Positions 35,497 through 42,807 are shown, counted from the stretch's first letter. The stretch is DNA of 64,000 nucleotides from Streptomyces venezuelae (GCF_008642355.1 NZ_CP029193.1:5232001-5296000), one strand, 5' to 3'. Made by a program: numbers and translations. The notes: generated by a model not told the origin, from the letters alone.

Positions 35497-35510
35497 GGTT
35501 CAAGTTAGCC
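35497..35510 (-). promoter_or_regulatory. GGCTAACTTGAACC site directly before the portal ribosome site
   Basis: Perfect minus-strand copy. The AGGAGG for the portal gene follows immediately, leaving no room for a promoter -10. This position, abutting a start codon, is where stoperators sit in cluster A mycobacteriophages. Confidence 0.55.
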
Positions 35511-35517
35511 GTTCGAC

Positions 35518-36567
35518 TCAAAGGAAAAAGCCGCGACCGGTGCGCTTACGCACCTTCTTGCCGCGCGCCCGCAGGTCGAAGAGGGCCTCATGCGCGAGCA
35601 TGAGCGCCGCGTACGCGTCGACCTTCTTCGGACTGTCCTTGCTTTCCTTGCCGAACGAGATCCCGTAGTTGTTGGTGCGCCGACGCGCGTTCAGCGCGTG
35701 GCGGCGAAGTGCCAAGTCGCCGTCGTGGCACAGCTTTTGGTCGAAGACGCTTCGCATCAGGCGCTCGTGCGCGAGCGTCGAAGCCTTCTGGCTCGACCGC
35801 ATATCCCAGCCGATCGAATCCTTACCGGGCGCCTTCACCGCCAGGCCCTCGCCGTACGTCTCGGACCATTCCGAGATGAAGCTCTCCCAGAGGGCAACGT
35901 CCGCATAGAAGCCCTGCACCTCGAAAGTGCTGAAGGCGTCGTGCACGGCGCTGTCGACCTGGGCACGGGGAACTTCCCAATCTTTTCCGGACGGGCCATC
36001 CGGCCTTTCCCAAAGGCCCAGAACGAAGGCGCACATGTCCGAGACGCGGAGAGCTATGAGACAAGTCGAGTCGTCGCGGAGGCCGCCATCGAACCCCATC
36101 ACGATCTCGTCGCCGGGGGCCAGCGTCTTCGCCTCGTCCCGGAGGGCATCCCACTCGGCCGGGCCGTAAAGGGCGTCTTCCTCGGCCACGATCTGGTTCA
36201 GCCACATACGGCGGCTGCGCGAAGGCGAGAGAGTGGTGTCGAGAATGCTTTGAAGAATCGTCTCGACGCGAAGCCATACAGCGTCGCCCCGAATTTTCGG
36301 CAGGACAATCCTGATGGCATCCGGAGTCAGCGGTGTCTTCGGGTGAGCCTCTACGGAGTCGTAGAGGAACCCGATATCTGCCGCCCGGCCTTCGACAATC
36401 TTCTCGAAAGCGTCGCGCATCTTCTCCGCAACGGAATCCTCGCCGGGGAGGAACGCGTTAGTGATCGCCAGATAGCGACTGTCCTTCTTGGTCGCATTTC
36501 CGTCGATCGTCTCATACATCTTGTCCCCGTTATTGCCCCGCACCCAGTGATGGGTTTCGTTGAGCAC
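35518..36567 (-). CDS. terminase large subunit, C-terminal nuclease part (fragment 3 of 3)
   Basis: Reads NETHHWVRGNNGDKMYETID at its start (the end of the ATPase domain), then the RNase-H-type nuclease with IVMGFDGGLRDDSTCLIALR (metal-binding Asp) and TFEVQGFYADVALWESFISE. It is in the same frame as fragment 1 but lacks a natural start, since the upstream ATPase is in another frame. Where homologues continue directly from GAR to STFVVLNE, ten extra bases (TTTAGCGGTC, half of it a repeat of the flanking GCGGTC) shift the frame near 36575-36585. Confidence 0.8.
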   Translation of the reverse strand: MLNETHHWVRGNNGDKMYETIDGNATKKDSRYLAITNAFLPGEDSVAEKMRDAFEKIVEGRAADIGFLYDSVEAHPKTPLTPDAIRIVLPKIRGDAVWLRVETILQSILDTTLSPSRSRRMWLNQIVAEEDALYGPAEWDALRDEAKTLAPGDEIVMGFDGGLRDDSTCLIALRVSDMCAFVLGLWERPDGPSGKDWEVPRAQVDSAVHDAFSTFEVQGFYADVALWESFISEWSETYGEGLAVKAPGKDSIGWDMRSSQKASTLAHERLMRSVFDQKLCHDGDLALRRHALNARRRTNNYGISFGKESKDSPKKVDAYAALMLAHEALFDLRARGKKVRKRTGRGFFL

Positions 36568-36895
36568 AACAAACGTGGACCGCTAAAGACCGCGCCCCCT
36601 CAAGGGCGCGATAACTACTTGTCACCGCCTCAAGCCGTTGACGGCCGCCATTTGCCCGGATCAGCTCGGCGCCGGCCTTGATGCCGTACGTCTCGATCAG
36701 CTTGTCCGACATGAGGGAAGGCATCACCGTCATGGTATTTCTCGTCTGGTCGCGAGAAACGGCGGCAATTTGCACCCAGGCTTGAGGGTGCGGAACACCT
36801 ACAGGGTTACCGGAGGCGTCCCAGTGTGAAAAACGGGAGGGGCCGACGAATTCGACCAGGGAAATGACGGCAAGCAGGGGGTCCTTGCCGTTCAA
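36530..36895 (-). CDS. terminase large subunit, ATPase middle part (fragment 2 of 3)
   Basis: Begins NGKDPLLAVISLVEFVGPSR, with the Walker-A-like GKDP position of terminases, continues WVQIAAVSRDQTRNTMTVM and ends in good sequence at RALEGARS before becoming non-native. It overlaps fragment 1 by four bases. Relative to the expected GWGKDP continuation, eight extra bases (TTGAACGG) lie at the junction near 36890. The two insertions total 18 bases and together restore the frame. Confidence 0.78.
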   Translation of the reverse strand: MNGKDPLLAVISLVEFVGPSRFSHWDASGNPVGVPHPQAWVQIAAVSRDQTRNTMTVMPSLMSDKLIETYGIKAGAELIRANGGRQRLEAVTSSYRALEGARSLAVHVCCAQRNPSLGAGQ

Positions 36896-37179
36896 CCCCA
36901 GCCCTTGAGGCGCTGGAGAACACCCTTCCGGTTCAGGAACCGGCCGGACTCATCCAGCGCATACCAGTGGAGAACGAAGCGCAGTTGCTCACGAGTGAAC
37001 TTCCAAGGGCCGCCGTCCTCGGCGCGCAGATATTCCGCGCACCATCCGGCGATCTGCCAACCGAGCGTGCGCTCTGGCAGCGCCCAGGAGCCGTCCGGCG
37101 CCTTCCGCCACGTCGGGCCGAGGAAGGTCGGTTCGAGAGCGTCGATCTGTTCTATGGTCAGGGCTGAGATGGGACTCAC
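36892..37179 (-). CDS. terminase large subunit, N-terminal part (fragment 1 of 3)
   Basis: A 95-residue N-terminus typical of this terminase group: PTFLGPTWRKAPDGSWALPE, LGWQIAGWCAEYL, then FTREQLRFVLHWYALDESG and RLKGWG, where the frame stops. As it stands the prophage would not make an intact packaging motor unless frame is corrected. Confidence 0.78.
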   Translation of the reverse strand: MSPISALTIEQIDALEPTFLGPTWRKAPDGSWALPERTLGWQIAGWCAEYLRAEDGGPWKFTREQLRFVLHWYALDESGRFLNRKGVLQRLKGWG

Positions 37180-37214
37180 CTCCCTTCATGGAGTCGGGCC
37201 GCTCGGAGAGCGGC

Positions 37215-37652
37215 TCACTCGGCGAGCCCCAGCTCCTTCTTGTAATCGGCGATGGCGAGTACGGCCGCGGATTGCTCCTCGGGCTCGGGCTCATGCAGCT
37301 CGATACGAACCCGGCGCCGGTCACCCTCGGCGACGAGCAGCCTCTCGAATGCGCTGTAGATGGTCTGAAGCATCTGGCCAGATCTCTTTCCGGACTTCTT
37401 GTAGAAGCTCAGGTCTTCGCAGAGCGAATAGGCGAAGGCCCAATCACTGTTCTGGTAGAAGTCGGCTTGGCCGCTGGACTTCAAGGAGTCCCAGAGACGG
37501 CGGGCAATCGGATGCCAGTCCCGGTCAGCGTTAGGAATCTTGACTTCCCGAAGCACGCCCTTGGTGACGGGCTGGACATCGGAACCTTTACGCTCTCGGG
37601 GGCGGGCGAGATCCGCCTCCCGATTCGGTACGGGGCCAGGGATCTCGCCCAC
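37215..37652 (-). CDS. terminase small subunit
   Basis: A 145-residue protein immediately upstream of the large subunit. PNADRDWHPIARRLWDSLKS followed by DWAFAYSLCEDLSFYKKSGK is the pattern of small terminase subunits of this type, which recognise phage DNA for packaging. AAAGGAGGT overlaps the GTG at 37652, so the exact start is uncertain. Confidence 0.8.
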   Translation of the reverse strand: MGEIPGPVPNREADLARPRERKGSDVQPVTKGVLREVKIPNADRDWHPIARRLWDSLKSSGQADFYQNSDWAFAYSLCEDLSFYKKSGKRSGQMLQTIYSAFERLLVAEGDRRRVRIELHEPEPEEQSAAVLAIADYKKELGLAE

Positions 37653-37741
37653 CTCCTTTCAGGTCGAAGGCCCCCGAGGGAGGGGAGAACCTCGGGGGCC
37701 GGCGCGGGCTCGACGGGCACGGGCCCGGAGCTCCAGCGCAG

Positions 37742-38056
37742 TCACATCAGGCCGGGGTGATCCTCGGTCCTGCGGAATCGGCGTTCGTGACGCCTTCGAA
37801 CAGCGGCCTTAGCCGCACCGCCCTCTCGGGAGGATTTGACCCGGTGATGCCACCCGCAGAGTGACTGAAGGTTGGGCTCTCGGTGGTCGTCACCGGGAAT
37901 GATGTGGTCCACATCCGTGGCGAGCTCGGCACACCGCACGCCGTAGTTGTCTCTGGCTGTGCACCGATGACCGTCTCGGCGGAGTATCCGCTTACGAATC
38001 TGTGGCCAATCCGGAGGCAGGCGAAAACGCCTATCTGAAGAGCTCCAGGAAGGAAT
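37742..38056 (-). CDS. HNH endonuclease beside the terminase genes
   Basis: An HNH nuclease of about 104 residues: FRLPPDWPQIRKRILRRDGH, RCTARDNYGVRC, then the HNH core ATDVDHIIPGDD, NLQSLCGWHH. Such enzymes beside terminases assist cos cleavage. No ATG, GTG or TTG opens the conserved part; the best start is ATT at 38056, with GAGGGAGG five bases upstream. A GTG at 37939 would lose half the domain. The start call is tentative, the family is not. Confidence 0.75.
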   Translation of the reverse strand: MPSWSSSDRRFRLPPDWPQIRKRILRRDGHRCTARDNYGVRCAELATDVDHIIPGDDHREPNLQSLCGWHHRVKSSREGGAAKAAVRRRHERRFRRTEDHPGLM

Positions 38057-38288
38057 AGCGCCTCCCTCAAGCCTTTTGTGACTTCCCTCGGTGCGGCCCC
38101 TTCGGGGCCGCCAATAGAAAGGCGCTAAGTAATCCTTATTGCCTTCTACTCATATATAGGGAACGAGGGGCCTGGTTCCGGAAACGAAGTTCGAGTGATC
38201 TGGGCCACAGGCGACGGCGGCAGCCGGAGCCGCCACGGCGGCGGGGAGGGTGGCGGGCGAAGAGCGGCCCCCTGCGGGGCCGCGCAAG
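38057..38288. other. non-coding divergent region between structural and early operons
   Basis: No gene is seen. It contains two GC hairpins, GCGGCCCC-TTCG-GGGGCCGC near 38093-38112 and GCGGCCCC-CTGC-GGGGCCGC near 38262-38281, and an AT-rich TATATA stretch at about 38150-38157 that could be a minus-strand late promoter. As the gap between HNH/terminase and the early genes it is the natural place for a cos site, which I cannot identify by eye. Confidence 0.4.
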
Positions 38289-38302
38289 GGGGAAGTTGAA
38301 CC
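38289..38302 (+). promoter_or_regulatory. repeat-site copy GGGGAAGTTGAACC
   Basis: Plus-strand copy with two changes, upstream of the HTH replication gene and oriented with it. Confidence 0.45.
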
Positions 38303-38318
38303 GGCTAGACATCCGAAA

Positions 38319-38332
38319 GGCGAACTTGTACC
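38319..38332 (+). promoter_or_regulatory. repeat-site copy GGCGAACTTGTACC
   Basis: Plus-strand copy preceded by CCGAAA, as at 41322 and 41422. TTGTAC could serve as a -35 for the gene at 38427. Confidence 0.5.
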
Positions 38333-38426
38333 TTCTGGTCCTGCCTGCAACGCAGGCGGCCCCGGCCTGGTGCAGCGAACACCCGGCCGGGGCCTGATCA
38401 AGCACACTCAGAAGGTTGGATTCTGA

Positions 38427-39365
38427 ATGCGAGTGCATCGTAACCGGCATGACCACTCGTTCGTGGTCGTGCCCAACCAGGCCGCCCGGCACAAGAAGCT
38501 CTCCCTGACTGCTCGCGGTCTCCTCGTCACCCTGCTGTCCCTCCCCGACAACACGAAGGTCACGGTCGAGTCCATGACCGACGACGTGGAGGAAGGCAAG
38601 CGCCTCGTCAGCAAGGCGTTCAACCAGCTCGAAGCCGCGGGCTACCTCCGTCGCGAGCGCTTCCAGACCCCCGAGACGGGCCTCTGGTGCACCGAGACGC
38701 ACGTCTCTGATCTTCCGACTGACCACATTCCGACGGTCGGTGAACCGGGGGCTCGGTCCGTCGGCGGCTCTCCCAAGGGAGAAAAGAACCAGGAAAAGAA
38801 CCTCCTCCCCGACCCCTCCGCCGAGAGCGACGGCGACGAGCGGGCACAGGCCGGCGAGGAGGAGGGAGAAGCCTTCGGCAACAAGGACGACCAGGCCGCC
38901 ACGGCTGACGCCGAGATCGGCCGTGCCGCCCAGACGCTCTCGAAGCTCGGCGACACCGACCGCCGCCTGAAGCTCAGCGCCGCCGAGGTTCTCCGCCTCG
39001 CTCCGCTCGCCGCCGCCTGGCTCGCCGAGGGCCACAGCCCGCTCAAGATCGTCAACGTGCTGACCAACCGCCTGCCCGAGCAGGTCGACAGCGCTGCCGC
39101 ACTGGTCTCCTACCGGCTGAAGAACCAGATGCCTGCGAAGCCGCAGCCGAAGGCGCCCCCGGCGCCGGACACCCGCGACCGCTGCGAGGTCTGCGCCGCG
39201 CCCTTCCCGCTCGGCCGCCGAGGCACCGTGTGCGGCGCCTGCCGCGAAGAGCTCGATCGCGCCGCCGCCTTCCTGTCTGGCACCCCTGCCATCGAGGACC
39301 AGACCGACGATCTCGACACCGCCCGCCGAGGCCGCGCGCTCTGCCGCGCCGCCGTCGCGGCCTGA
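38427..39365 (+). CDS. helix-turn-helix (replication-initiator-like) protein with C-terminal zinc ribbon
   Basis: A 312-residue protein of a type common on Streptomyces mobile elements. The N-terminal winged helix (residues 20-85: HKKLSLTARGLLVTLLSLPD, MTDDVEEGKRLVSKAFNQLE) resembles DnaD/replication-initiator domains. A disordered acidic middle is followed by a helical segment (RLAPLAAAWLAEGHSPLKIV) and a zinc ribbon (DRCEVCAAPFPLG, GTVCGACREEL). It is the first early plus-strand gene, preceded by two repeat-site copies, consistent with early replication or control. Confidence 0.72.
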   Translation: MRVHRNRHDHSFVVVPNQAARHKKLSLTARGLLVTLLSLPDNTKVTVESMTDDVEEGKRLVSKAFNQLEAAGYLRRERFQTPETGLWCTETHVSDLPTDHIPTVGEPGARSVGGSPKGEKNQEKNLLPDPSAESDGDERAQAGEEEGEAFGNKDDQAATADAEIGRAAQTLSKLGDTDRRLKLSAAEVLRLAPLAAAWLAEGHSPLKIVNVLTNRLPEQVDSAAALVSYRLKNQMPAKPQPKAPPAPDTRDRCEVCAAPFPLGRRGTVCGACREELDRAAAFLSGTPAIEDQTDDLDTARRGRALCRAAVAA

Positions 39366-39388
39366 CCCCCGTACCGGAAAGGCAACCC

Positions 39389-40198
39389 ATGTCTTCGATG
39401 CACATGCCCTGGTACGCGCGTGTCGTCTTCACCGCTGGCAGGCCCCTCGTCCTCGTCGCCGCCCTCGTCATGTCCGTCCCCGGCGAGATACGCATGGCAG
39501 AACTGGCGGGCTGGCACGGCTGGACGACGTGGCTCATGCCGGTGTGCGTCTCCGCCTACGCCGCCTGCGCGGCCGTCATCTCCGACATTCGCCGCCGTGC
39601 CAAGGCGCCCGGCCGTGTCACTGCCACCATCGGCGCCGGGGCCGCCCTCGGCCTGGCACTGTCAGCTCAGGTCGTGGCGCACCTGATCGATCGCGGCTAC
39701 ATGGCAACCTCGGCGATCCTCGTGGCAGCCGTATCCGCGGTGCCGCCGCTCGTCGTGGCGCACATGCTTCACATGGCAGCGATGCCGGCCGCTGAAGTCA
39801 CGGCCGCCGAGCAGATGCGCGAGCTGGAGGAGACGGCCACCTATCTGGCGGGCGAGCTGGCAGAGGCCCTCGACCTGGCAGGCCGCCAGCTCGTCGCCAA
39901 GAGCCACGGCATCCTCAACGAGTACGAGGAGCTGTCAGCCGCCGCCGACGAGCTGGCAGCCGAGCTCGACGAGATCGCCGACGAGCTGACCGGCGACCTG
40001 GCAGAGGCCGAGAGGGCGGAGCAGAAGCCCCGGCAGAAGGGCGCCGCCAGGAAGGCCGTCCCGCTGGCAGTCGTCAAGAGCACTGTCGCCTCTATGCAGG
40101 CGAAGGGCGAGAAGGTCACCGGCGAGACGCTCGCGGAGCGCCTCGGCTGCTCGAAGCGGTCCGGGTATCGGTACCTCGGCGAAGTTCGAGCGGCCTGA
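39389..40198 (+). CDS. DUF2637-like membrane protein with C-terminal HTH
   Basis: A 269-residue protein with four transmembrane helices in the first 135 residues (VVFTAGRPLVLVAALVMSV, WLMPVCVSAYAACAAVI, GAGAALGLALSAQVVAHLI, AILVAAVSAVPPLVVAHML). A long coiled coil (ELEETATYLAGELAEALDLA onward) and a C-terminal HTH (GETLAERLGCSKRSGYRYL) follow. This layout matches spread-type proteins of Streptomyces plasmids and integrative elements. RBS GGAAAGG precedes ATG 39389. Confidence 0.7.
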   Translation: MSSMHMPWYARVVFTAGRPLVLVAALVMSVPGEIRMAELAGWHGWTTWLMPVCVSAYAACAAVISDIRRRAKAPGRVTATIGAGAALGLALSAQVVAHLIDRGYMATSAILVAAVSAVPPLVVAHMLHMAAMPAAEVTAAEQMRELEETATYLAGELAEALDLAGRQLVAKSHGILNEYEELSAAADELAAELDEIADELTGDLAEAERAEQKPRQKGAARKAVPLAVVKSTVASMQAKGEKVTGETLAERLGCSKRSGYRYLGEVRAA

Positions 40199-40361
40199 CC
40201 CGGCACTCGCGTGAGGCAGGACGGAGAGGGCTCGGCCGTTCCCTTGGGATCACGTGAGGGCTCGGCGTGCTGGGTGCGGCGAACGGGCGGTGTCAGGCTG
40301 GGGAGGACCGCCTTCGGGTAGACGACGCGTAACCGCAACGGTCACCTCCCGTTCTTCAGTC

Positions 40362-40628
40362 ATGAAGACCACGCTGTTCAAGCTCGCTGCCATGTCCGTC
40401 ATCGCTTTCGCGGCCACCGCGACCGTCACGATTCCTGCCCAGGCTCACGCCTCCTCCCCTGCCCCTATGGCAGGAGCAAGCAAGACCCTCGGACCGGCCA
40501 AGGACGGGCCTACCGAGGAGGAGATCGCGCGGTGGGAGGAGAGGGAAGAGATGTGCAAGATCAGCGGCATTGTCGGTTGGTTTGGCAACCAGCTCGGCGG
40601 AAACGAGTACGAGTGCGACGGTCGTTGA
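40362..40628 (+). CDS. small secreted protein
   Basis: An 88-residue protein with a Sec signal peptide: MKTTLFKLAAMSVIAFAATA, with likely cleavage after AQAHA near residue 30. The mature part is short and acidic with two cysteines (EMCKISG, EYECDGR) that could form a disulphide. There is no clear ribosome site. Possibly a lysogenic-conversion or superinfection factor; unknown. Confidence 0.6.
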   Translation: MKTTLFKLAAMSVIAFAATATVTIPAQAHASSPAPMAGASKTLGPAKDGPTEEEIARWEEREEMCKISGIVGWFGNQLGGNEYECDGR

Positions 40629-40780
40629 TTGACGTGTGACGTTGGCTGACGCTCCGTTGGCCCGCATCGAGCGGATGCCCGGCGAGGCGATCCGAAGGAA
40701 ACGGCCTAAGGGCCCGATCCTTGCGCCCGTCGAGGCCCCGTTTGCCCAGGTGGCAGCCGGGGTCTCGGCCGTTGGTCGAC

Positions 40781-40857
40781 CCTGTAACCGTGGCAGAATC
40801 CGAGCGGCTAAGACATGGCGGTCCGGCCGCTCGCGTACCGGGGGTCATACCCCCACT
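40781..40857 (+). other. conserved non-coding element shared with chromosomal 55868-55945
   Basis: AACCGTGGCAGAATCCGAG then GGCTAAGAC, a GGCCG patch, and GGGGGTCATACCCCC match the reverse complement of 55868-55945 in the same order. The final part is a dyad. Function unknown; promoter or structured leader are possibilities. Confidence 0.5.
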
Positions 40858-41000
40858 CACCCGGCGAACCCCCCAAGCCGCACGAGAACGGCGCGAGAAC
40901 GGGTGGACCGGACATCTTCCGTGTGCGCGACGCGCGGCGCAGTGGAACGCGCGCCTCATCCGGGCCGGGGCATGAGTAGGCCGGGCCGGGCGCGCTTGAA

Positions 41001-41070
41001 TCCGGGCATTCCGGGCAGGCGAGGCGAGGATGAATCCGGACAATGCGGAAGACTATTCGGACATCGCGGA
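41001..41070 (+). repeat. three iteron-like TCCGG(A/G)CAT dyads
   Basis: Related 15-mers at 41001-41015, 41035-41049 and 41056-41070. The last two read TCCGGACAATGCGGA and TTCGGACATCGCGGA, imperfect inverted repeats spaced 21 bp apart (two helical turns). They could bind a dimeric regulator or initiator. Confidence 0.4.
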
Positions 41071-41089
41071 CGCCGGGCTTGCGCCGCTT

Positions 41090-41103
41090 GGTTCAACTAA
41101 GCC
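41090..41103 (-). promoter_or_regulatory. minus-oriented repeat-site copy GGCTTAGTTGAACC
   Basis: The only clear copy in the control region facing left. It may belong to a divergent early promoter or act as an operator. Confidence 0.4.
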
Positions 41104-41222
41104 AATGTCTGACCCGTCGCCACGACGGACACCGCAGCGGCCGACCGAGACACGAAGCCATGGAGGCGGGACCCGGACGGCCAGCGAATGACCGGAGTGG
41201 GGACGCTGCGAGTAAGCCGAAA

Positions 41223-41236
41223 GGCCAACTTGCACC
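41223..41236 (+). promoter_or_regulatory. tandem early promoter/operator 1 (GGCCAACTTGCACC)
   Basis: TTGCAC as -35 and TAGGGT as -10 are 18 bases apart. The flanks (AAGCCGAAA before, GCTAGGGTCGG after) recur at the third copy. Confidence 0.55.
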
Positions 41237-41321
41237 AACGAGGACTGGCCCGCTAGGGTCGGGGCTCACCGCAGAAACCCCAGCTCGTAAGGGTCGGGGG
41301 AGTGTGGGAACGAAGCCGAAA

Positions 41322-41335
41322 GGCGAACTTGAACC
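41322..41335 (+). promoter_or_regulatory. tandem early promoter/operator 2 (GGCGAACTTGAACC)
   Basis: TTGAAC and TACGGT are 17 bases apart. Preceded by AAGCCGAAA as at copies 1 and 3. Confidence 0.55.
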
Positions 41336-41421
41336 ACTGGCCCGGACCTGATACGGTTCGGACCGAAGCGGAAGGCCGGGGCTCGCAAGGGTCGCGGGGT
41401 CCGCTTCACTCGAAGCCGAAA

Positions 41422-41435
41422 GGCGAACTTGAACC
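41422..41435 (+). promoter_or_regulatory. tandem early promoter/operator 3 (GGCGAACTTGAACC)
   Basis: TTGAAC and TAGGGT are 18 bases apart. With copies 1 and 2 it gives three roughly 100-base-spaced promoters driving the long leader that starts the plus-strand small-gene operon. Confidence 0.55.
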
Positions 41436-41459
41436 AAATGGCGAAGATCCGCTAGGGTC

Positions 41460-42017
41460 GGAGCCACCGCGAGGCCCCCAGGGGGTGAGCGGATGACCTT
41501 CACGCCAGCATCCGGGCATCGGGTGCACCACCGCCGGGTGATCGGCGGGCCCCCTTTCAGGTGGCTGACTACCTGGGGAGGAGTAGGGCGGGTGGCAGGA
41601 AACTGCGGCCGGAAGTGCGGTGACTCGCCAGGGGAAAGACCTGGTAGGCGCGGACGAAAGCGGCCCTTCGGGGTGGTGAGTAGAAAGCAAGCTGCTGTCC
41701 CTTGAGAACTCAATAGTGAACGCGAATTTCCGCAGCGGACTGGAGCGCGAAAGCGCCCGTCACCAGCCTCTAATGCCCACGTGGGGCGGGCTGGGCTGCG
41801 ATGGATAGATGACTGCGAAGGTGCGTGAGGGCCGCGACTGCGGCAGAACTCCGCACCCGACACCTTGCCTACAACGAACGTGTGAGCACCCGCCGGGCTT
41901 CGGCTCGGTGGTGTGCTGAGACCCAATCGGCTTCGGTCGGTTGGGTGCCAGCACTCCATCAAGAGGTGGGGTGTATCTCCAGGCCGGCATGTCCCGGCCC
42001 GTACGAGAAGAGGACAC
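41460..42017 (+). other. long structured leader of the early operon
   Basis: About 560 bases with no convincing gene but many hairpins, for example CCAGG-GGAAAGA-CCTGG at 41630-41646, a GGAGCGCGAAAGCGCC stem near 41742, and two TTCGG-capped hairpins at 41888-41945. A boxA-like element lies at 41701-41718. It ends in an AGAGGACAC ribosome site for the gene at 42018. Confidence 0.5.
41701..41718 (+). promoter_or_regulatory. rRNA-like boxA antitermination element
   Basis: CTTGAGAACTCAATAGTG closely resembles the boxA-containing stretch of actinobacterial rRNA leaders and spacers (TTTGAGAACT...AGTG), and the following AACGCGA is also similar. In rRNA operons boxA recruits Nus factors to make polymerase resistant to termination, which suits a long early operon. 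Confidence 0.55.
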
Positions 42018-42302
42018 ATGTCCAGCACCACGTTCAAGGCGTACCCCGGTGTGAACCTGAAGAAGGTCACGGATGTCCAGGGCTGCGACTTCGCGGTCCA
42101 GGCTGAGCACCTGACGGAGCGGCTGTTCGCTGTCCAGCGCGAGCTGGATGCGACGCGGGCCGAGCTGCGCCAGGAGCGGGAGGCGCACGCGGTGACCATC
42201 CTCGCCTCCATCCTGGAGGAGGAGGTGCTCCGTGCTGAGCGCGACGAGGCGCGGGACGTGGCCGACATGCTGACGGCCACCCTGCTCTCGATCCTGCCGT
42301 GA
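42018..42302 (+). CDS. small early phage protein
   Basis: A 94-residue protein starting MSSTTFKAYPGVNLKKVTDV, then a long helix (LTERLFAVQRELDATRAELR) likely to be a coiled coil. AGAGGACAC precedes the ATG. First gene after the structured leader. Function unknown. Confidence 0.6.
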   Translation: MSSTTFKAYPGVNLKKVTDVQGCDFAVQAEHLTERLFAVQRELDATRAELRQEREAHAVTILASILEEEVLRAERDEARDVADMLTATLLSILP

Positions 42303-42323
42303 CGCCCTTCTTTTCGGCTGATT

Positions 42324-42337
42324 GGCTAACTTGAACC
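42324..42337 (+). promoter_or_regulatory. repeat-site copy GGCTAACTTGAACC with possible promoter
   Basis: Perfect copy. TTGAAC is 17 bases from TATACG, a plausible promoter for the gene at 42397, although TATACG also forms the loop of a hairpin (CCCTCC 42348-42353 with GGAGGG 42365-42370). Confidence 0.55.
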
Positions 42338-42396
42338 ACGAGGACCGCCCTCCTATACGAGGTGGGAGGGTGGCCCCTCATGAGGGATGGGTCCAG

Positions 42397-42657
42397 ATGT
42401 CTGAAGTGGGGTTCAAGCCGGGACGCCAGGGGAGCGTTCTCCACACCCTCGACCACGTGTCGGAGTCCGCTCCGATGGCGCGGTGTGGGGACGTGATTGA
42501 GATCGCCAACCCTGCACCGAAACCAGGGGAGTTCAAGCGGTGGTGTCGCCTGTGTCTCCTGCCTGCTGACGAGATCGAGGTGAGGACGGCGAACATGCTG
42601 CGCCGATCCGAGTCCGGCGATCTCGTACCGGCGAACGGTTTCCGCCCCCGCTCGTAG
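42397..42657 (+). CDS. small early phage protein with four cysteines
   Basis: An 86-residue protein (MSEVGFKPGRQGSVLHTLDH) with ARCGD, RWCRLCLLPAD, a possible zinc ribbon of the type used for RNA or DNA binding. ATG 42397 is preceded by GAGGGATG. The function is not known. Confidence 0.58.
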   Translation: MSEVGFKPGRQGSVLHTLDHVSESAPMARCGDVIEIANPAPKPGEFKRWCRLCLLPADEIEVRTANMLRRSESGDLVPANGFRPRS

Positions 42658-42702
42658 CGGGGTCTGGGGGACAGGTCTGCCCCGCGGCCGGCCTGTCCCT
42701 CG

Positions 42703-42780
42703 TGGCGAAACGCTCAAGTCGAGCGTCGTCACGGGGTGGTGCCCGTGACCTGACGAGTCGGTGATGTGCCGACGATGCCA
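42703..42780 (+). ncRNA. type II hammerhead ribozyme A (variant with inserted core hairpin)
   Basis: Stem II strand TGGC (42703-42706), GAA (42707-42709), stem III ACGCTC/GAGCGT (42710-42715, 42721-42726), cleavage-site C at 42727, 8-bp stem I GTCACGGG/CCCGTGAC with hexaloop GTGGTG, then CTGACGA (42750-42756), and GCCA closing stem II at 42777. Unlike B-E it carries an extra hairpin (GTCGG...CCGAC, about 42757-42773) within or next to the CTGACGA segment, so its activity is less certain. It lies 28 bases before the ATG at 42808. Confidence 0.72.
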
Positions 42781-42807
42781 GCCAAACGAACACGAAAACG
42801 AGGCAAC

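Larger units (their letters stand above)
40629..41222. other. non-coding control region, part 1
   Basis: About 600 bases without a convincing gene. It holds a 77-base element shared with the chromosome (40781-40857), three TCCGG-type dyads (41001-41070) and a minus-oriented repeat site (41090-41103). Reading frames here have no coding character. Confidence 0.5.

Noticed and set aside
40629..41700. protein-coding genes in the control region (several open frames of 60-150 codons)
   Set aside because: No ribosome sites, low-complexity translations and repeat sites inside them; better explained as promoters, operators and leader RNA.
41880..41960. sixth hammerhead before the gene at 42018
   Set aside because: The region has two hairpins, GTGGTG and CTGAGA, but there is no GAAA segment and no NUC site in the right place; it is only a structured leader.
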